NCBI GenBank assembly: GCA_031002005.1 | Contig: CM061919.1 | Coordinates: forward strand, 220,904,739-220,968,738 | Reading direction: 5' to 3' | Length of the DNA: 64,000 bases | From: Vandiemenella viatica | Lineage: Eukaryota; Arthropoda; Insecta; Orthoptera; Morabidae | In this document: in pieces, positions 47,187 through 59,944 of the stretch | Layout: each line of letters starts with the position of its first letter | How positions within the stretch are numbered: position 1 is the stretch's first letter | Notes under the pieces: model-generated | Database searches by the model: none | Seen by the model: the letters and a program-made list of their open reading frames with translations, nothing else | What the model was told of the DNA's origin: nothing | Program-made: the position numbers and the translations under genes

Positions 47187-47277
47187 TACATCTACATCTA
47201 CATATATACTCTGCAATTCACAAAATTGTGGGTGGCAGAGGGTGCTCAGCACCAAAGCTAATCTCTATGTTGTGCAT
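47187..47277 (-). mobile_element. CR1-like LINE 3' tail insertion in copy X'-left
   Basis: Inverted counterpart of 44230-44320, with the tail as TACATC units at 47187-47205. Confidence 0.8.
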
Positions 47278-47651
47278 AGCAACTGAAGGTTTTTGCACTA
47301 TAGGCCTCTCCTGAAAGTAATGTATCTTGCTGTTTCTCAAATAACCATTAGCTTACAGGTACTATATACAGTTTTAAAATTAATGATTTTTTCATTATTT
47401 TTCTAGTCCGAAAGTGATACGGTGTCATAACTATTGATTCGGTTTTGAGTGATTCTCTGTATCTGATTACATTTGATCATAACAAGAATGATATTGATGC
47501 TGTAACAGTCCACCTGGATAAACACTGCGTAGGAGGAAGAAGAACAAGAAAAATGTCTCAAAATCTCGCAAGGTTCAAAATATAAAAAAACTTTTGGTAT
47601 CAAACCCTACTTATATATATATATATATATATTATACACACACATATACAT

Positions 47652-47862
47652 GACGTTGACGTCGAGGTAATTAGAGGCGGAAAAGGATTTATTGCAAGTA
47701 ATTCGATCATGGACTTGTGATGAAATCATCCCGACATTCACCTGGAGTGATTTGGGGAAGTGATGGAAAACCGAAATCTTGATGACCGAACAGGGATTGG
47801 AACCTGAGTCCTCCCGAATGCAAGACCAGAACGTTACCACTCACCTATCACCCTCCAACATT
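47652..47862 (-). repeat. tRNA-derived SINE in copy X'-left
   Basis: Inverted counterpart of 43640-43858. Confidence 0.75.
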
Positions 47863-48641
47863 GCAAAATACAATCAAATAATTGTGGAGGATAATTTGCT
47901 TGGCTTAAGAAGGTATTAAAATAGACTACAAGCCGCGTTTTAAAGATTTTAACGGAACATTGCAATTAGGAGAAGGAATATAAACAGTTTTACTGCTCAA
48001 ATCTCTGAGTCTAACCGTCGTAGCTGCCCCGCGAAAAATCCACGTGACAGAAATGAGATTACAGTACAGCTACTGAGAAACCACTCAGAATTATTAAGTA
48101 TATAATATAACTAGAAAAACAATTATATTACGTAGCTATTAGTCACAATCATGTTATTGCAGTAATTATAAAAAGCAATCGTTTGTCCTCGCTTATCAAG
48201 TTTTTCACTACTCTGTAGCAACTAGTTTTATTCGAAATTACCGCAGAGAGACATAATGATGCTACTCTCGGAAATAGTATCGTAACAAACACACAGTTTC
48301 ATGAGATCGAACATTGTGCACTGTTGAAGCAGTCAGATTGTCGTCGCAGAGAGGAAGAAGAGTTTCATACGAGGAAAGACTGAGCGGTTTAATACTCTAC
48401 GTAAACAACAAAATTTCCACTTTCGATCACAATTTCCGTTTCGCACGCCACTTTATTACGGTTTATTGGTCCACAAAGTGCTGTCTTCTCATCTGACGTC
48501 TGACAAATAATCTTTACTGAATTACAGAGTATTTCTTTTTATTGATCTAAAATTTCGAAAAAAAACAGTCGTGTTTTAATAAGTTTTTTTTTTTACCATT
48601 CTTTCTTTTTACCTTGGGACTAAATCTTTTTATAATTTGGT

Positions 48642-49058
48642 CAGGGGCGCCGACTCTGTGGGTGCTCGGGGGCTCTAGCACCCATGAGAGGTAATAGTGG
48701 GTGCGGAGCACCCATGAGCATAGACGTCAACAGTAATCAGTAATGTACTTTGAGCGACACCTTATTATCTACGAACTTGCTTAGGATTGAGTGTGCACGT
48801 CATCTCAAGGAGAAATAAACACTACGTTAGGTAATACCTAACACTATCTACTGTTTGGTAAGTGTAGGTTTGATTCGTAAATATCCACACACAAGCAAAA
48901 TCGGCAACTCGACCCCACGCATTTCTAGCCCGCCATCCGTAGCTTTTTCATCCGCCCACTACACAGCCAGCGCTTTCGCCGCCGCAGCTCGCAGGCTGCC
49001 AAAGGTGTCCTCACTAGTTCTTAGTCGAGCTGGTAAACAAAAAACATGTGCTTTAAGA
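48642..49058 (+). mobile_element. hAT-like element end, cut by assembly gap
   Basis: It starts CAGGGGCGCCGACTCTGTGG, a typical hAT tip, followed by short GCACCC-containing subrepeats. GC-rich sequence near 48950-49030 could be the start of a transposase gene. It interrupts the palindrome arm right after AATTTGGT (48634-48641), the predicted 8-bp target. The other end lies in the gap or is lost. Confidence 0.55.
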
Positions 49059-50058
49059 NNNNNNNNNNNNNNNNNNNNNNNNNNNNNNNNNNNNNNNNNN
49101 NNNNNNNNNNNNNNNNNNNNNNNNNNNNNNNNNNNNNNNNNNNNNNNNNNNNNNNNNNNNNNNNNNNNNNNNNNNNNNNNNNNNNNNNNNNNNNNNNNNN
49201 NNNNNNNNNNNNNNNNNNNNNNNNNNNNNNNNNNNNNNNNNNNNNNNNNNNNNNNNNNNNNNNNNNNNNNNNNNNNNNNNNNNNNNNNNNNNNNNNNNNN
49301 NNNNNNNNNNNNNNNNNNNNNNNNNNNNNNNNNNNNNNNNNNNNNNNNNNNNNNNNNNNNNNNNNNNNNNNNNNNNNNNNNNNNNNNNNNNNNNNNNNNN
49401 NNNNNNNNNNNNNNNNNNNNNNNNNNNNNNNNNNNNNNNNNNNNNNNNNNNNNNNNNNNNNNNNNNNNNNNNNNNNNNNNNNNNNNNNNNNNNNNNNNNN
49501 NNNNNNNNNNNNNNNNNNNNNNNNNNNNNNNNNNNNNNNNNNNNNNNNNNNNNNNNNNNNNNNNNNNNNNNNNNNNNNNNNNNNNNNNNNNNNNNNNNNN
49601 NNNNNNNNNNNNNNNNNNNNNNNNNNNNNNNNNNNNNNNNNNNNNNNNNNNNNNNNNNNNNNNNNNNNNNNNNNNNNNNNNNNNNNNNNNNNNNNNNNNN
49701 NNNNNNNNNNNNNNNNNNNNNNNNNNNNNNNNNNNNNNNNNNNNNNNNNNNNNNNNNNNNNNNNNNNNNNNNNNNNNNNNNNNNNNNNNNNNNNNNNNNN
49801 NNNNNNNNNNNNNNNNNNNNNNNNNNNNNNNNNNNNNNNNNNNNNNNNNNNNNNNNNNNNNNNNNNNNNNNNNNNNNNNNNNNNNNNNNNNNNNNNNNNN
49901 NNNNNNNNNNNNNNNNNNNNNNNNNNNNNNNNNNNNNNNNNNNNNNNNNNNNNNNNNNNNNNNNNNNNNNNNNNNNNNNNNNNNNNNNNNNNNNNNNNNN
50001 NNNNNNNNNNNNNNNNNNNNNNNNNNNNNNNNNNNNNNNNNNNNNNNNNNNNNNNNNN
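49059..50058. other. Assembly gap of exactly 1000 N
   Basis: The round length marks a placeholder of unknown true size. It lies at the axis of the giant palindrome. Confidence 0.98.
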
Positions 50059-50237
50059 GAATCACTCAAAACCGAATCAATAGTTATGACACCGTATCAC
50101 TTTCGGACTAGAAAAATAATGAAAAAATCATTAATTTTAAAACTGTATATAGTACCTGTAAGCTAATGGTTATTTGAGAAACAGCAAGATACATTACTTT
50201 CAGGAGAGGCCTATAGTGCAAAAACCTTCAGTTGCTA

Positions 50238-50328
50238 TGCACAACATAGAGATTAGCTTTGGTGCTGAGCACCCTCTGCCACCCACAATTTTGTGAATTG
50301 CAGAGTATATATGTAGATGTAGATGTAG
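50238..50328 (+). mobile_element. CR1-like LINE 3' tail insertion in copy X-right
   Basis: Same insertion point as at 44230, with a cleaner GATGTA tail. Confidence 0.8.
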
Positions 50329-50682
50329 ATTCGTAGCCTGGTAGTAGCGACTAAGATTATCGATCGGGCAGACTTGAGTTCGAATCTGCATATCCTGAAT
50401 CTTTATTTCCTTCAACATTTTGGGTAATGTTTATTGGTGAATATATATATTTGACATTAGTCACTACCTACGGTACCTGACTTAAATAAGTTTACAATAA
50501 TATACACGACAGCAAATATGTGTTCTTGAAGAAGTATATTTCATTGAAAAAAGAAAGTTGAATACAAAGGACTCGAGCAGCAGACCTCGGTGAATATTCA
50601 AAAAAGCTTATTTTCCACCTGAAATCCTGCTTGCTCAAAGACATGATATCGAGCATTCATTTTTTTTCTTCCTTTTTTGCTT

Positions 50683-50910
50683 ATGCTTTTACGCCTTGTC
50701 GACATCGAGGTGATTAGAGGCGGGAAAGGAGTAGTGGCAAGGATTTCGCCGATGGCCTTTTCAAGGAACCATTCCGGTATTTACATAGAGTGATTTGGAG
50801 AAACCATGGAAACCCAAGTCCGGATGGTCGGACGAGGATTCGAACCTGCGTCCTCCCGAATGAGAGGCTAGCGCGTCAGCTCTTATCCAATTATGCTCGA
50901 TCATTCATAA
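50683..50910 (-). repeat. tRNA-derived SINE in copy X-right
   Basis: Counterpart of 44676-44905. Confidence 0.8.
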
Positions 50911-51480
50911 ACTGTCAAAGAATCTAGAAAAATGCGTGTGACGAATGGTGATGGTGTAGAAAAATAGATGTTCGTGATAAATTATTACGTGCATTATTTA
51001 GGGTTATAAAGGTATTCTTCTTGGCCGAAGGAAACAGGAAAGTTCACACTTATTTCCTCTTGCAACGCTGCCAAACTGCTTCCTCCAACGTTGTCACGAT
51101 TTCTGACCTCTGGTGGTGCTGCGGCAATTTCCTACACAAGGAATCGTGTCTCATAGGTAGACGGTATCAAAAGAACAGACACATTGCCGAAAGAGAAAAT
51201 TATATTTCTTACCCTTCTGATCTACTGATTATTTCTGTTATAACAGTTTGATTCTGTATATAGATCCTCATTACCTATTCATTCACAAAATTTTATGTCT
51301 TTATATAGCTTCACTTTCGTTATATGATGGACGAGGCACGCGTCCAAATAGAGTTGAGTGGCTGAATGGTTGCGCACTGGCTTCTGACTGTGATAGTACT
51401 GGGTTCGATCCCACTTCAGGTCGAATATTTTTTCATTGATTGTTACCTTCTCACTTGTTGTATAATACATATCATATATG

Positions 51481-52031
51481 TAAAAAAGAACATTATTATA
51501 TTTTACAGAAAATTTTTAAAAAAATATATTCTTATGTAAATTTATTTATTAGTTCATAGGACACATTGGCGGTTAAATGGTTGTTTTTGGTATTTAAAAT
51601 ACTTTACATCCAATATAATGTGACGAGGTTAGTGGATTTTAGTGCCATAAACGCGAAGAGTGCTATTGGAGTTGTTCACGCTAACTGCAGATTAATCTTT
51701 GCTGTAGAATTTCTCACTTGTTCTGTGAAAGAATTTTTTTAGTATCTGTGATTTTAATTTCCTGTCAGTTAGACATTGTTATTGAAAATGCCCCGTCAGG
51801 GCATCAATAAAAATACCATCAAGATCTTCTACTCACTTGATCTGTTGCAAGTAATTTCGCAAAACAAAAACACATCGCGGGCAATTTTGTTTCATGTGCC
51901 GCTCAAATTACATATTTGAAACGTGGCCAACTGAAAACGAAACATTACTTTGAAGCATTAACAGAAATATGCGTTTTTATATCATTTTTGTCATAAGAAT
52001 TTATTTTTAATTGATTTACATTAAAATATGA
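51481..52031 (-). repeat. Spacer of small palindrome 2 (inverted S)
   Basis: Reads as the reverse complement of 45479-46035, as expected if the whole small palindrome was mirrored. Confidence 0.85.
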
Positions 52032-52624
52032 TATTGTTCTTCTTAACATATATGATATGTATTATACAACAAGTGAGAAGGTAACAATCAATGAAAAAAT
52101 ATTCGACCTGAAGTGGGATCGAACCCAGTACTATCACAGTCAGAAGCCAGTGCGCAACCATTCAGCCACTCAACTCTATTTGGACGCGTGCCTCGTCCAT
52201 CATATAACGAAAGTGAAGCTATATAAAGACATAAAATTTTGTGAATGAATAGGTAATGAGGATCTATATACAGAATCAAACTGTTATAACAGAAATAATC
52301 AGTAGATCAGAAGGGTAAGAAATATAATTTTCTCTTTCGGCAATGTGTCTGTTCTTTTGATACCGTCTACCTATGAGACACGATTCCTTGTGTAGGAAAT
52401 TGCCGCAGCACCACCAGAAGGTCAGAAATCGTGACAACGTTGGAGGAAGCAGTTTGGCAGCGTTGCAAGAGGAAATAAGTGTGAACTTTCCTGTTTCCTT
52501 CGGCCAAGAAGAATACCTTTATAACCCTAAATAATGCACGTAATAATTTATCACGAACATCTATTTTTCTACACCATCACCATTCGTCACACGCATTTTT
52601 CTAGATTCTTTGACAGTTTATGAA

Positions 52625-52872
52625 TGATCGAGCATAATTGGATAAGAGCTGACGTGCTAGCCTCTCATTCGGGAGGACGCAGGTTCGAATCCTCGTCCGA
52701 CCATCCGGACTTGGGTTTCCATGGTTTCTCCAAATCACTCTATGTGAATACCGGAATGGTTCCTTGAATAGGCCATCGGCGAAATCCTTGCCACTACTCC
52801 TTTCCCGCCTCTAATCACCTCGATGTCGACAAGGCGTAAAAGCATAAGCAAAAAAGGAAGAAAAAAAATGAA
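52625..52872 (+). repeat. tRNA-derived SINE in copy X'-right
   Basis: B box GGTTCGAATCC at about 52682. Confidence 0.8.
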
Positions 52873-53589
52873 TGCTCGATATCATGTCTTTGAGCAAGCA
52901 GGATTTCAGGTGGAAAATAAGCTTTTTTGAATATTCACCGAGGTCTGTTGCTCGAGTCCTTTGTATTCAACTTTCTTTTTTCAATGAAATATACTTCCTC
53001 AAGAACACATATTTGCTGTCGTGTATATTATTGTAAACTTATTTAAGTCAGGTACCGTAGGTAGTGACTAATGTCAAATATATATATTCACCAATAAACA
53101 TTACCCAAAATGTTGAAGGAAATAAAGATTCAGGATATGCAGATTCGAACTCAAGTCTGCCCGATCGATAATCTTAGTCGCTACTACCAGGCTACGAATC
53201 TCTTCCCTAACAACTGAAGGTTTTTGCACTATAGGCCTCTCCTGAAAGTAATGTATCTTGCTGTTTCTCAAATAACCATTAGCTTACAGGTACTATATAC
53301 AGTTTTAAAATTAATGATTTTTTCATTATTTTTCTAGTCCGAAAGTGATACGGTGTCATAACTATTGATTCGGTTTTGAGTGATTCTCTGTATCTGATTA
53401 CATTTGATCATAACAAGAATGATATTGATGCTGTAACAGTCCACCTGGATAAACACTGCGTAGGAGGAAGAAGAACAAGAAAAATGTCTCAAAATCTCGC
53501 AAGGTTCAAAATATACAAAAACTTTTGGTATCAAACCCTACTTATAATATATATATATATATACATATATTATACACACACATATACAT

Positions 53590-53802
53590 GACGTTGACGT
53601 CGAGGTAATTAGAGGCGGAAAAGGATTTATTGCAAGTAATTCGATCATGGACTTGTGATGAAATCATCCCGACATTCACCTGGAGTGATTTGGGGAAGTG
53701 ATGGAAAACCGAAATCTTGATGACCGAACAGGGATTGGAACCTGAGTCCTCCCGAATGCAAGACCAGAACGTTACCACTCACCTATCACCCTCCAACATT
53801 GC
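53590..53802 (-). repeat. tRNA-derived SINE in copy X'-right
   Basis: Counterpart of 43640-43858. Confidence 0.75.
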
Positions 53803-55444
53803 AAAATACAATCAAATAATTGTGAAGGATAATTTCTGGTGACATCAAATTTGCTTGGCTTAAGAAGGTATTAAAATAGACTACAAGCCGCGTTTTAAAG
53901 ATTTTAACGGAACATTGCAATTAGGAGAAGGAATATAAACAGTTTTACTGCTCAAATCTCTGAGTCTAACCGTCGTAGCTGCCCCGCGAAAAATCCACGT
54001 GACAGAAATGAGATTACAGTACAGCTACTGAGAAACCACTCAGAATTATTAAGTATATAATATAACTAGAAAAACAATTATATTACGTAGCTATTAGTCA
54101 CAATCATGTTATTGCAGTAATTATAAAAAGCAATCGTTTGTCCTCGCTTATCAAGTTTTTCACTACTCTGTAGCAACTACGAGTTTTATTCGAAATTACC
54201 GCAGAGAGACATAATGATGCTACTCTCGGAAATAGTATCGTAACAAACACACAGTTTCATGAGATCGAACATTGTGCACTGTTGAAGCAGTCAGATTGTC
54301 GTCGCAGAGAGGAAGAAGAGTTTCATACGAGGAAAGACTGAGCGGTTTAATACTCTACGTAAACAACAAAATTTCCACTTTCGATCACAATTTCCGTTTC
54401 GCACGCCACTTTATTACGGTTTATTGGTCCACAAAGTGCTGTCTTCTCATCTGACGTCTGACAAATAATCTTTACTGAATTACAGAGTATTTCTTTTTAT
54501 TGATCTAAAATTTCGAAAAAAAACAACAGTCGTGTTTTAATAAGTTTTTTTTTACCATTCTTTCTTTTTACCTTGGGACTAAATCTTTTTGTAATTTGGT
54601 AACTGACAAAAATTTGCTCCAGATGAACTGAACGTAAGATTCGTATAGAATCGCTTCTCTTTTCACATGTTGTTAGATTGTTATGACTACTGTGTATTAA
54701 ATTTCGATCTTCTGAGACAATGAAAGACAAACTTTTAAACTTTTAGTTTAGATAAATGAGTACCAATCAATAATGTAGGTACTTCTTTCAATGTATCTAA
54801 TAAATGTAAGCAGTGATATTACAAACATTTGCTAGCTGATTTTTCTGATAAGTTTAAAAGTTTTACAAATTCCATGGTCAAGAAATGAATTCGGTTTCTA
54901 AATTTGTCTTTAACGTTTCGTCATCATACACAGGAATCAGTATAACAGATATAAGGATGTATGAATTGCATTACATTCAACAAACGCTATTCAGAAGGAT
55001 TTAAAATTGTATCAAAACATTTCCTAGCATACCTCTGTTAAAATACTGAGTTATGCCTTCCATGGAATCAGTCTGAGTTTTCATCGTTCTATTATCTCAA
55101 ACAAATTAAGAGCTTCACTTGCAAACCAAATACACTAATGAAAAACCGAATGCTGTTGGTGATTGGTAACGATTTGAAGCGAAGTTTGGTAGTAACCATT
55201 TTAAGCTCACGGTCCTGCCATCGAGACTTCTGTTTTCGTAGAGTTCCCAGAATCACTCTACCGAACGGCGAATCGATCCTACTTAAATAGTGAGACCTAA
55301 TTTTGTTCTTACATAACTAATATTTTCTATGTCATTGCAATTGATATATTAAAGACTCAAGTAAAACATGACGACAAAACGATTATCGTGGTCGCAGCTG
55401 GCGTTAACTCGACTAACAGTAATTACTACTAGCCCATTATTTTA

Positions 55445-55700
55445 ATATTATTATTATTATATTTTTTTTGACTTCTTGCAATACGCTTCATTAATGGCAG
55501 GTAATTAGGGGCGGGACAAAACTGGTGGCAAGAAACGGAAAGAAATTGGGCCATGGTCTTTTAAAGGAATCATCCCAACATTTGCCTGGAGTGATTTGGG
55601 GAAACCGTAGAAATCCCACTTCTGATGGCCGGACCGGGATTCGAACCCGCCTCCTCCCGGATGCGACAACAGAGCGTTACCACTCACTCATTAACTTCAC
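55445..55700 (-). repeat. tRNA-derived SINE, right arm
   Basis: Mirror of 41795-42030. The B box is visible on the plus strand as 'ggattcgaacc' at about 55628. Confidence 0.8.
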
Positions 55701-56247
55701 TTTTTCATTACTAGTCGTATTTGGTCTACGATTACATCCATAAAATTATTTAATAATCTACTTAAAGCAAAGTTAGTAATCGTAAATGATAATATGTCGG
55801 GAGAAGTGAAATGTTTTGATGAGATTGTGTGTTTCCAAAACAATCTCTGAAATCAGAAACGCAATTCAATTTTTTTCTGTCTCTCTTACTCATTCCCAAC
55901 CCCTCTCCTTTTTTCTATTTTTAGCAGCTCTAAATTAAAATAATTAAAGGTGTGCCGGATGCTTTCTATTCTGTTATGCTTCTATAGCCAACTTCTTCGT
56001 ACGGGTCATCATTATAGCTCCGTGATGACTCGCAGCGCCAGATACGGCGTTACCTTATTTAAGTTCCGGTGGTTGAAGAACTTTATAGAACTGGGACATG
56101 GTTCGGTGGTGGTGCATTATTACTAATTATCAGATGGTGCACAAAATTCCTGGGTTAAATCCCAAATCTCTCTATAGCGCGTGTGGCGTGAATGCATACC
56201 ACACTTTTGACCGTGACTCGGCCGCCGGATACGGACATTAAGCTGGC

Positions 56248-56505
56248 GTACCGAACGTGGTGGTTGAACTGTCAACGTTCTCGTCTCATATTCGGGAGGA
56301 CGCCGGTTCGAATCCCCGTCCGGGAATCCAGATTTTGGTTTTCCATGGTTTCACCAAATCACTCCAGGCGAATGCCGGGATGCATCCTGCAGAAAGACCA
56401 TGACCGAATTCCCTCCCGTTCCTTGTCCCCAGTCCCATCATGCGTATAATGACCTTATCTGTCGACGAGGCGTAAAGCAATAAGAAAAAGAAAGAAAAAA
56501 AACTG
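56248..56505 (+). repeat. tRNA-derived SINE, near full, right arm
   Basis: Head CCGAACGTGGTGGTTGAACT, B box GGTTCGAATCC, 'ccatggtttcaccaaatcac' body, 'gtcgacgaggcgtaaagcaa' and an A-rich tail to 56502. Mirror of 40851-41100. Confidence 0.85.
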
Positions 56506-56519
56506 TCGGCCACATAGAT

Positions 56520-57390
56520 GTGTTTCGCAAGAGCAGGTCTCAATGGGCCGGCACCGTGTTTCACCCTCTCGCTTATTTCATCTCTTATTTTACTGTCGTC
56601 AGTCTCTCGTTTGGTTTGATACAAACTTCCATCCCTTCTTATTTTGCACTAACTTCTTCATCTCAAAACATCCTTTTCAAAACACGTCCTCCCTTATCTG
56701 CTTCATACATAACCAATCCCGCATGTCTTAAAAATATCACCCACGATCCTGTTTCTTCTTTGTGTAAGATTCTTCCACAAACTTCTTTCGTCAGCCATCA
56801 TTTCAAAAACATGTTCATTTCGTGGTTTAACTGTCCACCTAATTTTCAGCATTCTTCCAACAGCACCACATTTCAAATGCTTCAATTTTGCTTCTTCCGG
56901 CATTCCTGAAGTCCATGCTTCGTTACCATAAAATGCTGTGCTCCAAACACAGAGTTTTAAAAAGTTCTTTCTGAGTCCTAGGTCAATATTTGAAACTACT
57001 TTTTCATAAATGTTCTTTTTACTAGTGCTATTCTGTTTTTAACACCATTCCTGCTTCCGCCACCAGTTGTAATTTTACTTCCCAAGTAACAGAATTTATT
57101 TACTTCTAGTTTTGCATCCGATCCATTTTTATATTTAATCTACTATTATTTCTTTTACACTTTTGTCTTGCTTTGATCTGTATTTATTACAGAATCCTCC
57201 GTCTTTATTTTGTCATTCAGTAACTCCTCCATATACTCAGTCCGTCCTGCTCTCAGGATAATGTGATCAGCAAATCCGATTATACTGATTACTGGTTTTG
57301 TCTTCGTGAACACTTAAGCCACATTCAAATTCCTCTTTTACATCTTTCATTGTGTCCTCTTTTGAAAGTTTGAATATTGCGAAGTCTTAT
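56520..57390 (-). pseudogene. Non-LTR 'endonuclease-reverse transcriptase' C-terminus, right-arm copy
   Basis: Mirror of 39985-40845. The best frame on the minus strand (56903-56703) gives EEAKLKHLKCGAVGRMLKIR and NEHVFEMMADERSLWKNLTQ, followed by RRNRIVGDIFKTCGIGYV. It shares the stops of the left-arm copy in the palm part, so the element was already dead before duplication. Small later differences exist, for example one base less in a T-run that lengthens this frame. Confidence 0.75.
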
Positions 57391-57924
57391 AGGCATTCAA
57401 TTAAAACATTGTAGGAGGAAACTGAGGCATAAAATTGAAGTTCAGTGCGGCCAACGTCAGTGTCAAACAAGGAAACCAGTATTAAACGCTTTCCGTCTAC
57501 TACGATATTTGAGAATTACACTCTAGCTGCGGAGAGTAATAGAGCTGATTTATAAAATGTTGTAACAATTAGCAGTGTTATTGCTCAACGTGATAATTTC
57601 ATTCCAACTAACTCTTAATCTTTACTTTAAGACATACTTGAAAAAATAGGAAAACATTATAGAGAATTAGTTCATATCCATATTGAAATTTCTTATTTTA
57701 CCACATTTTATTGAGACTGCAAATTTATGCAGTTTAGAAATTGATTTGAGGTCTTTGCTCAAGTAGAATGTGAAGTAGGAACCAATTTTTTTTAAACATT
57801 TCTACGAAAAGATTTAAATGTTACCTGTTTGGTTAATAGCAAACCGATTAAAAATGCTGTCATATTTGGTTTAATACAAGTTCATTTAATATAACAATAT
57901 CTCCAAGATAAGAGGGGCCTCATA

Positions 57925-57950
57925 GAGAGAGAGAGAGAGAGAGAGAGAGA
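57925..57950 (+). repeat. (GA)n microsatellite
   Basis: Longer mirror of the CT run at 39409-39426. Confidence 0.9.
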
Positions 57951-58144
57951 AAATGAAATTTGAATTACGTTTCTGATTTCAGAGATTGTTTTGAAACCCC
58001 CTCTCTCATCAGGTCAACTCACTTCTGCACATTGCACATATATTTTCATTTACGATTTTTAACTTTGTTTTAAGTAAATTTTTTAAATAATTTTACGGAT
58101 GTCATCATAGACCAAATTCGAAAAATATTGAAAAAGTGAATCTA

Positions 58145-58345
58145 ATGACTGAGCGTTAAAGCTATGGCTCCGGATTCGGGAGGGCGCGTGTTTGACTCCC
58201 CATCCGGCTATCCATATTTGGGTTTTCCTTCGTTTCTCCAAATCACTCCGGGTGAATGGCAGGATTATTTCTTCGAAAATCCATGGTCCAAATTCCTTCC
58301 CGTTCCTTTTCTCCGGTGCGAAACTATATAGAGGATTGTATGCAA
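58145..58345 (+). repeat. tRNA-derived SINE, truncated, right arm
   Basis: Mirror of 39035-39225. Confidence 0.65.
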
Positions 58346-59944
58346 CCCATTGGAAGACAGATAACAAAAGGAGAAAGTCATTTATTTTAAAGTGAAATTA
58401 CAAGAATTCATCCTCGATTCCGAAGGCTTCCACTCCTGCTAAGGTAAAAAGTTTGTTCATTCATAATTTGGGACAACCTGTGTGATTTAAAGAGTTATTT
58501 CCAGGTTTTACAGTACTTAGTACTATTTGTTTCAGCGAATACCAAACTGCTAATATCAGCGATAAGAATGAAGGTGTGTCACAATTCGTAATTAGGACAG
58601 TCCTGTATTTGTAATGTCCAAGAGTCTTTTCAACTAGTAACTTATCCCGAGTAATGATTAATGCTAGGTCACTAGCTAATCTTTCCGTTTTGCGGAAACA
58701 TGAACTTCCTTCTTCCCCGTTTCTATAAATAACTTGTTTTCACTTTCCTGATACTATGCTACCAGACATAAGTCCCACGTTACTTCACTCAAATATTCAA
58801 CTCCATTTTTTGAATGAGAAACAAGTGCTGGAATGTTTATCAGTCGTCGCCTATTTTAATGCTTATTGTCGGAATTGTGTATAAAATAAGCCCATAAATT
58901 CCACACAAATATTATTTCTGTCTGAGAATGTAAGAAAGATACTGAAAATTATTTGAAGCAAGACTCAAATGTGAGTACTACACTGTAACCGAGCAAAAAA
59001 TAGACTCAATCAAGCTACGACAGGTTGGCTGCAACGTTACGATGTAATAAACCGAAGAGTAAAAGTTTGTAGTAGTTGTCAATATACACCGATAAGGCAT
59101 GGTCAGTATCTCTGGCAAACCACCTTCTACATATTGGAAGGAACCACGCAACAGAGTTCTCTAAACAGAAAAATATCGAAGTCTAGGCTTATATCTCTGT
59201 ATCTTTTTCGGCGGGCTAGCAGGAATGGAAATACAATCAAAAATTAGTAATTTACTCGATTATCAATAAGATCCTAATATTGATAGTTTTAGAGGATTAA
59301 CAGAAAACAGGATTTTGGGTAGAGGTTAAGCTTCTTGGAATATGCTCGGTAGTCTGTTGCTCGAATCCTTTGTATTGAACTTCAATTTTTCAGTTAAATA
59401 TACTTCTTAAAGAACACACATTTGCTGCAGTCTATATTACTGTAAACGTATTTATGTGAGGAACCGTTGGTAATGACTAATGACAAGTATATATTTTCAA
59501 CAATATACATTAACCAAACTGTTAAAGAAAAAAAATGAATATGTGCAGATTCGAACTCGGTACAACCCGATCGCTCCCACCACTACGGATCTCTTCTCTA
59601 TCATCTGAAGGTTTCTTTGGAATATATGCCTCTCCTGAAAATCATGTGTCTTGTTCTTTCTCAAATAACCGTATAACGGGTACCACATATACAGGTAGTT
59701 TAAAAGTTAATGTTTTTTTTCATTCTTTTTCTAGTCCGAGAGTGATACGGCGACAAAACTATTGACTCAGTTTTAAGTGATTCTCTGTATATGATTTCAT
59801 TTGATAAAAACAAGAATTATATTGAGACTGTAACAGCCCACCTGTCTAACACTACATTGGAAGAAGAAGAACAAGAACAAGAATGATCTCAAAATCAGGG
59901 AAGCTTCAAGATGTGAAACTTTTTAGTAACACACACCAACTCAT

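Larger units (their letters stand above)
34617..48640 (+). repeat. Left arm of giant palindrome
   Basis: The arm reads in reverse complement in 50059-64000. Checked pairs: 34620-34850 with 63785-64000; 36480-36620 with 60930-61090; 38998-39282 with 58083-58367; 40439-40627 with 56703-56903; 41748-41966 with 55525-55743; 43004-43186 with 54272-54454. Most midpoints fall near 48.7 kb; the outermost pair is shifted to 49.3 kb by arm-specific insertions. The arms differ by substitutions, indels and insertions, so they are distinct sequences. Contents are repeats and AT-rich DNA only. Confidence 0.9.
46036..48640 (-). repeat. Small palindrome 1, right arm (copy X'-left)
   Basis: Reverse complement of 42862-45478. 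Private changes are a 3-bp deletion near 46288 and a 17-bp deletion near 47895 between AATTT words. It ends abruptly at 48641, where a hAT-like end begins. Confidence 0.9.
50059..51480 (+). repeat. Small palindrome 2, left arm (copy X-right, cut by gap)
   Basis: Same orientation and nearly the same sequence as 44054-45478. The first 1.2 kb of the copy is hidden by the gap. Confidence 0.9.
52032..54608 (-). repeat. Small palindrome 2, right arm (copy X'-right)
   Basis: Reverse complement of 42862-45478 that then runs on into mirrored flank to 55430. It lacks the LINE tail (empty site at 53200-53215) and has a private 4-bp insertion near 54178. Confidence 0.9.

Noticed and set aside
48855..50111. 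Very long apparent open frames on both strands
   Set aside because: They exist only because the 1000 N bases contain no stop codons; the flanking codons are unrelated.
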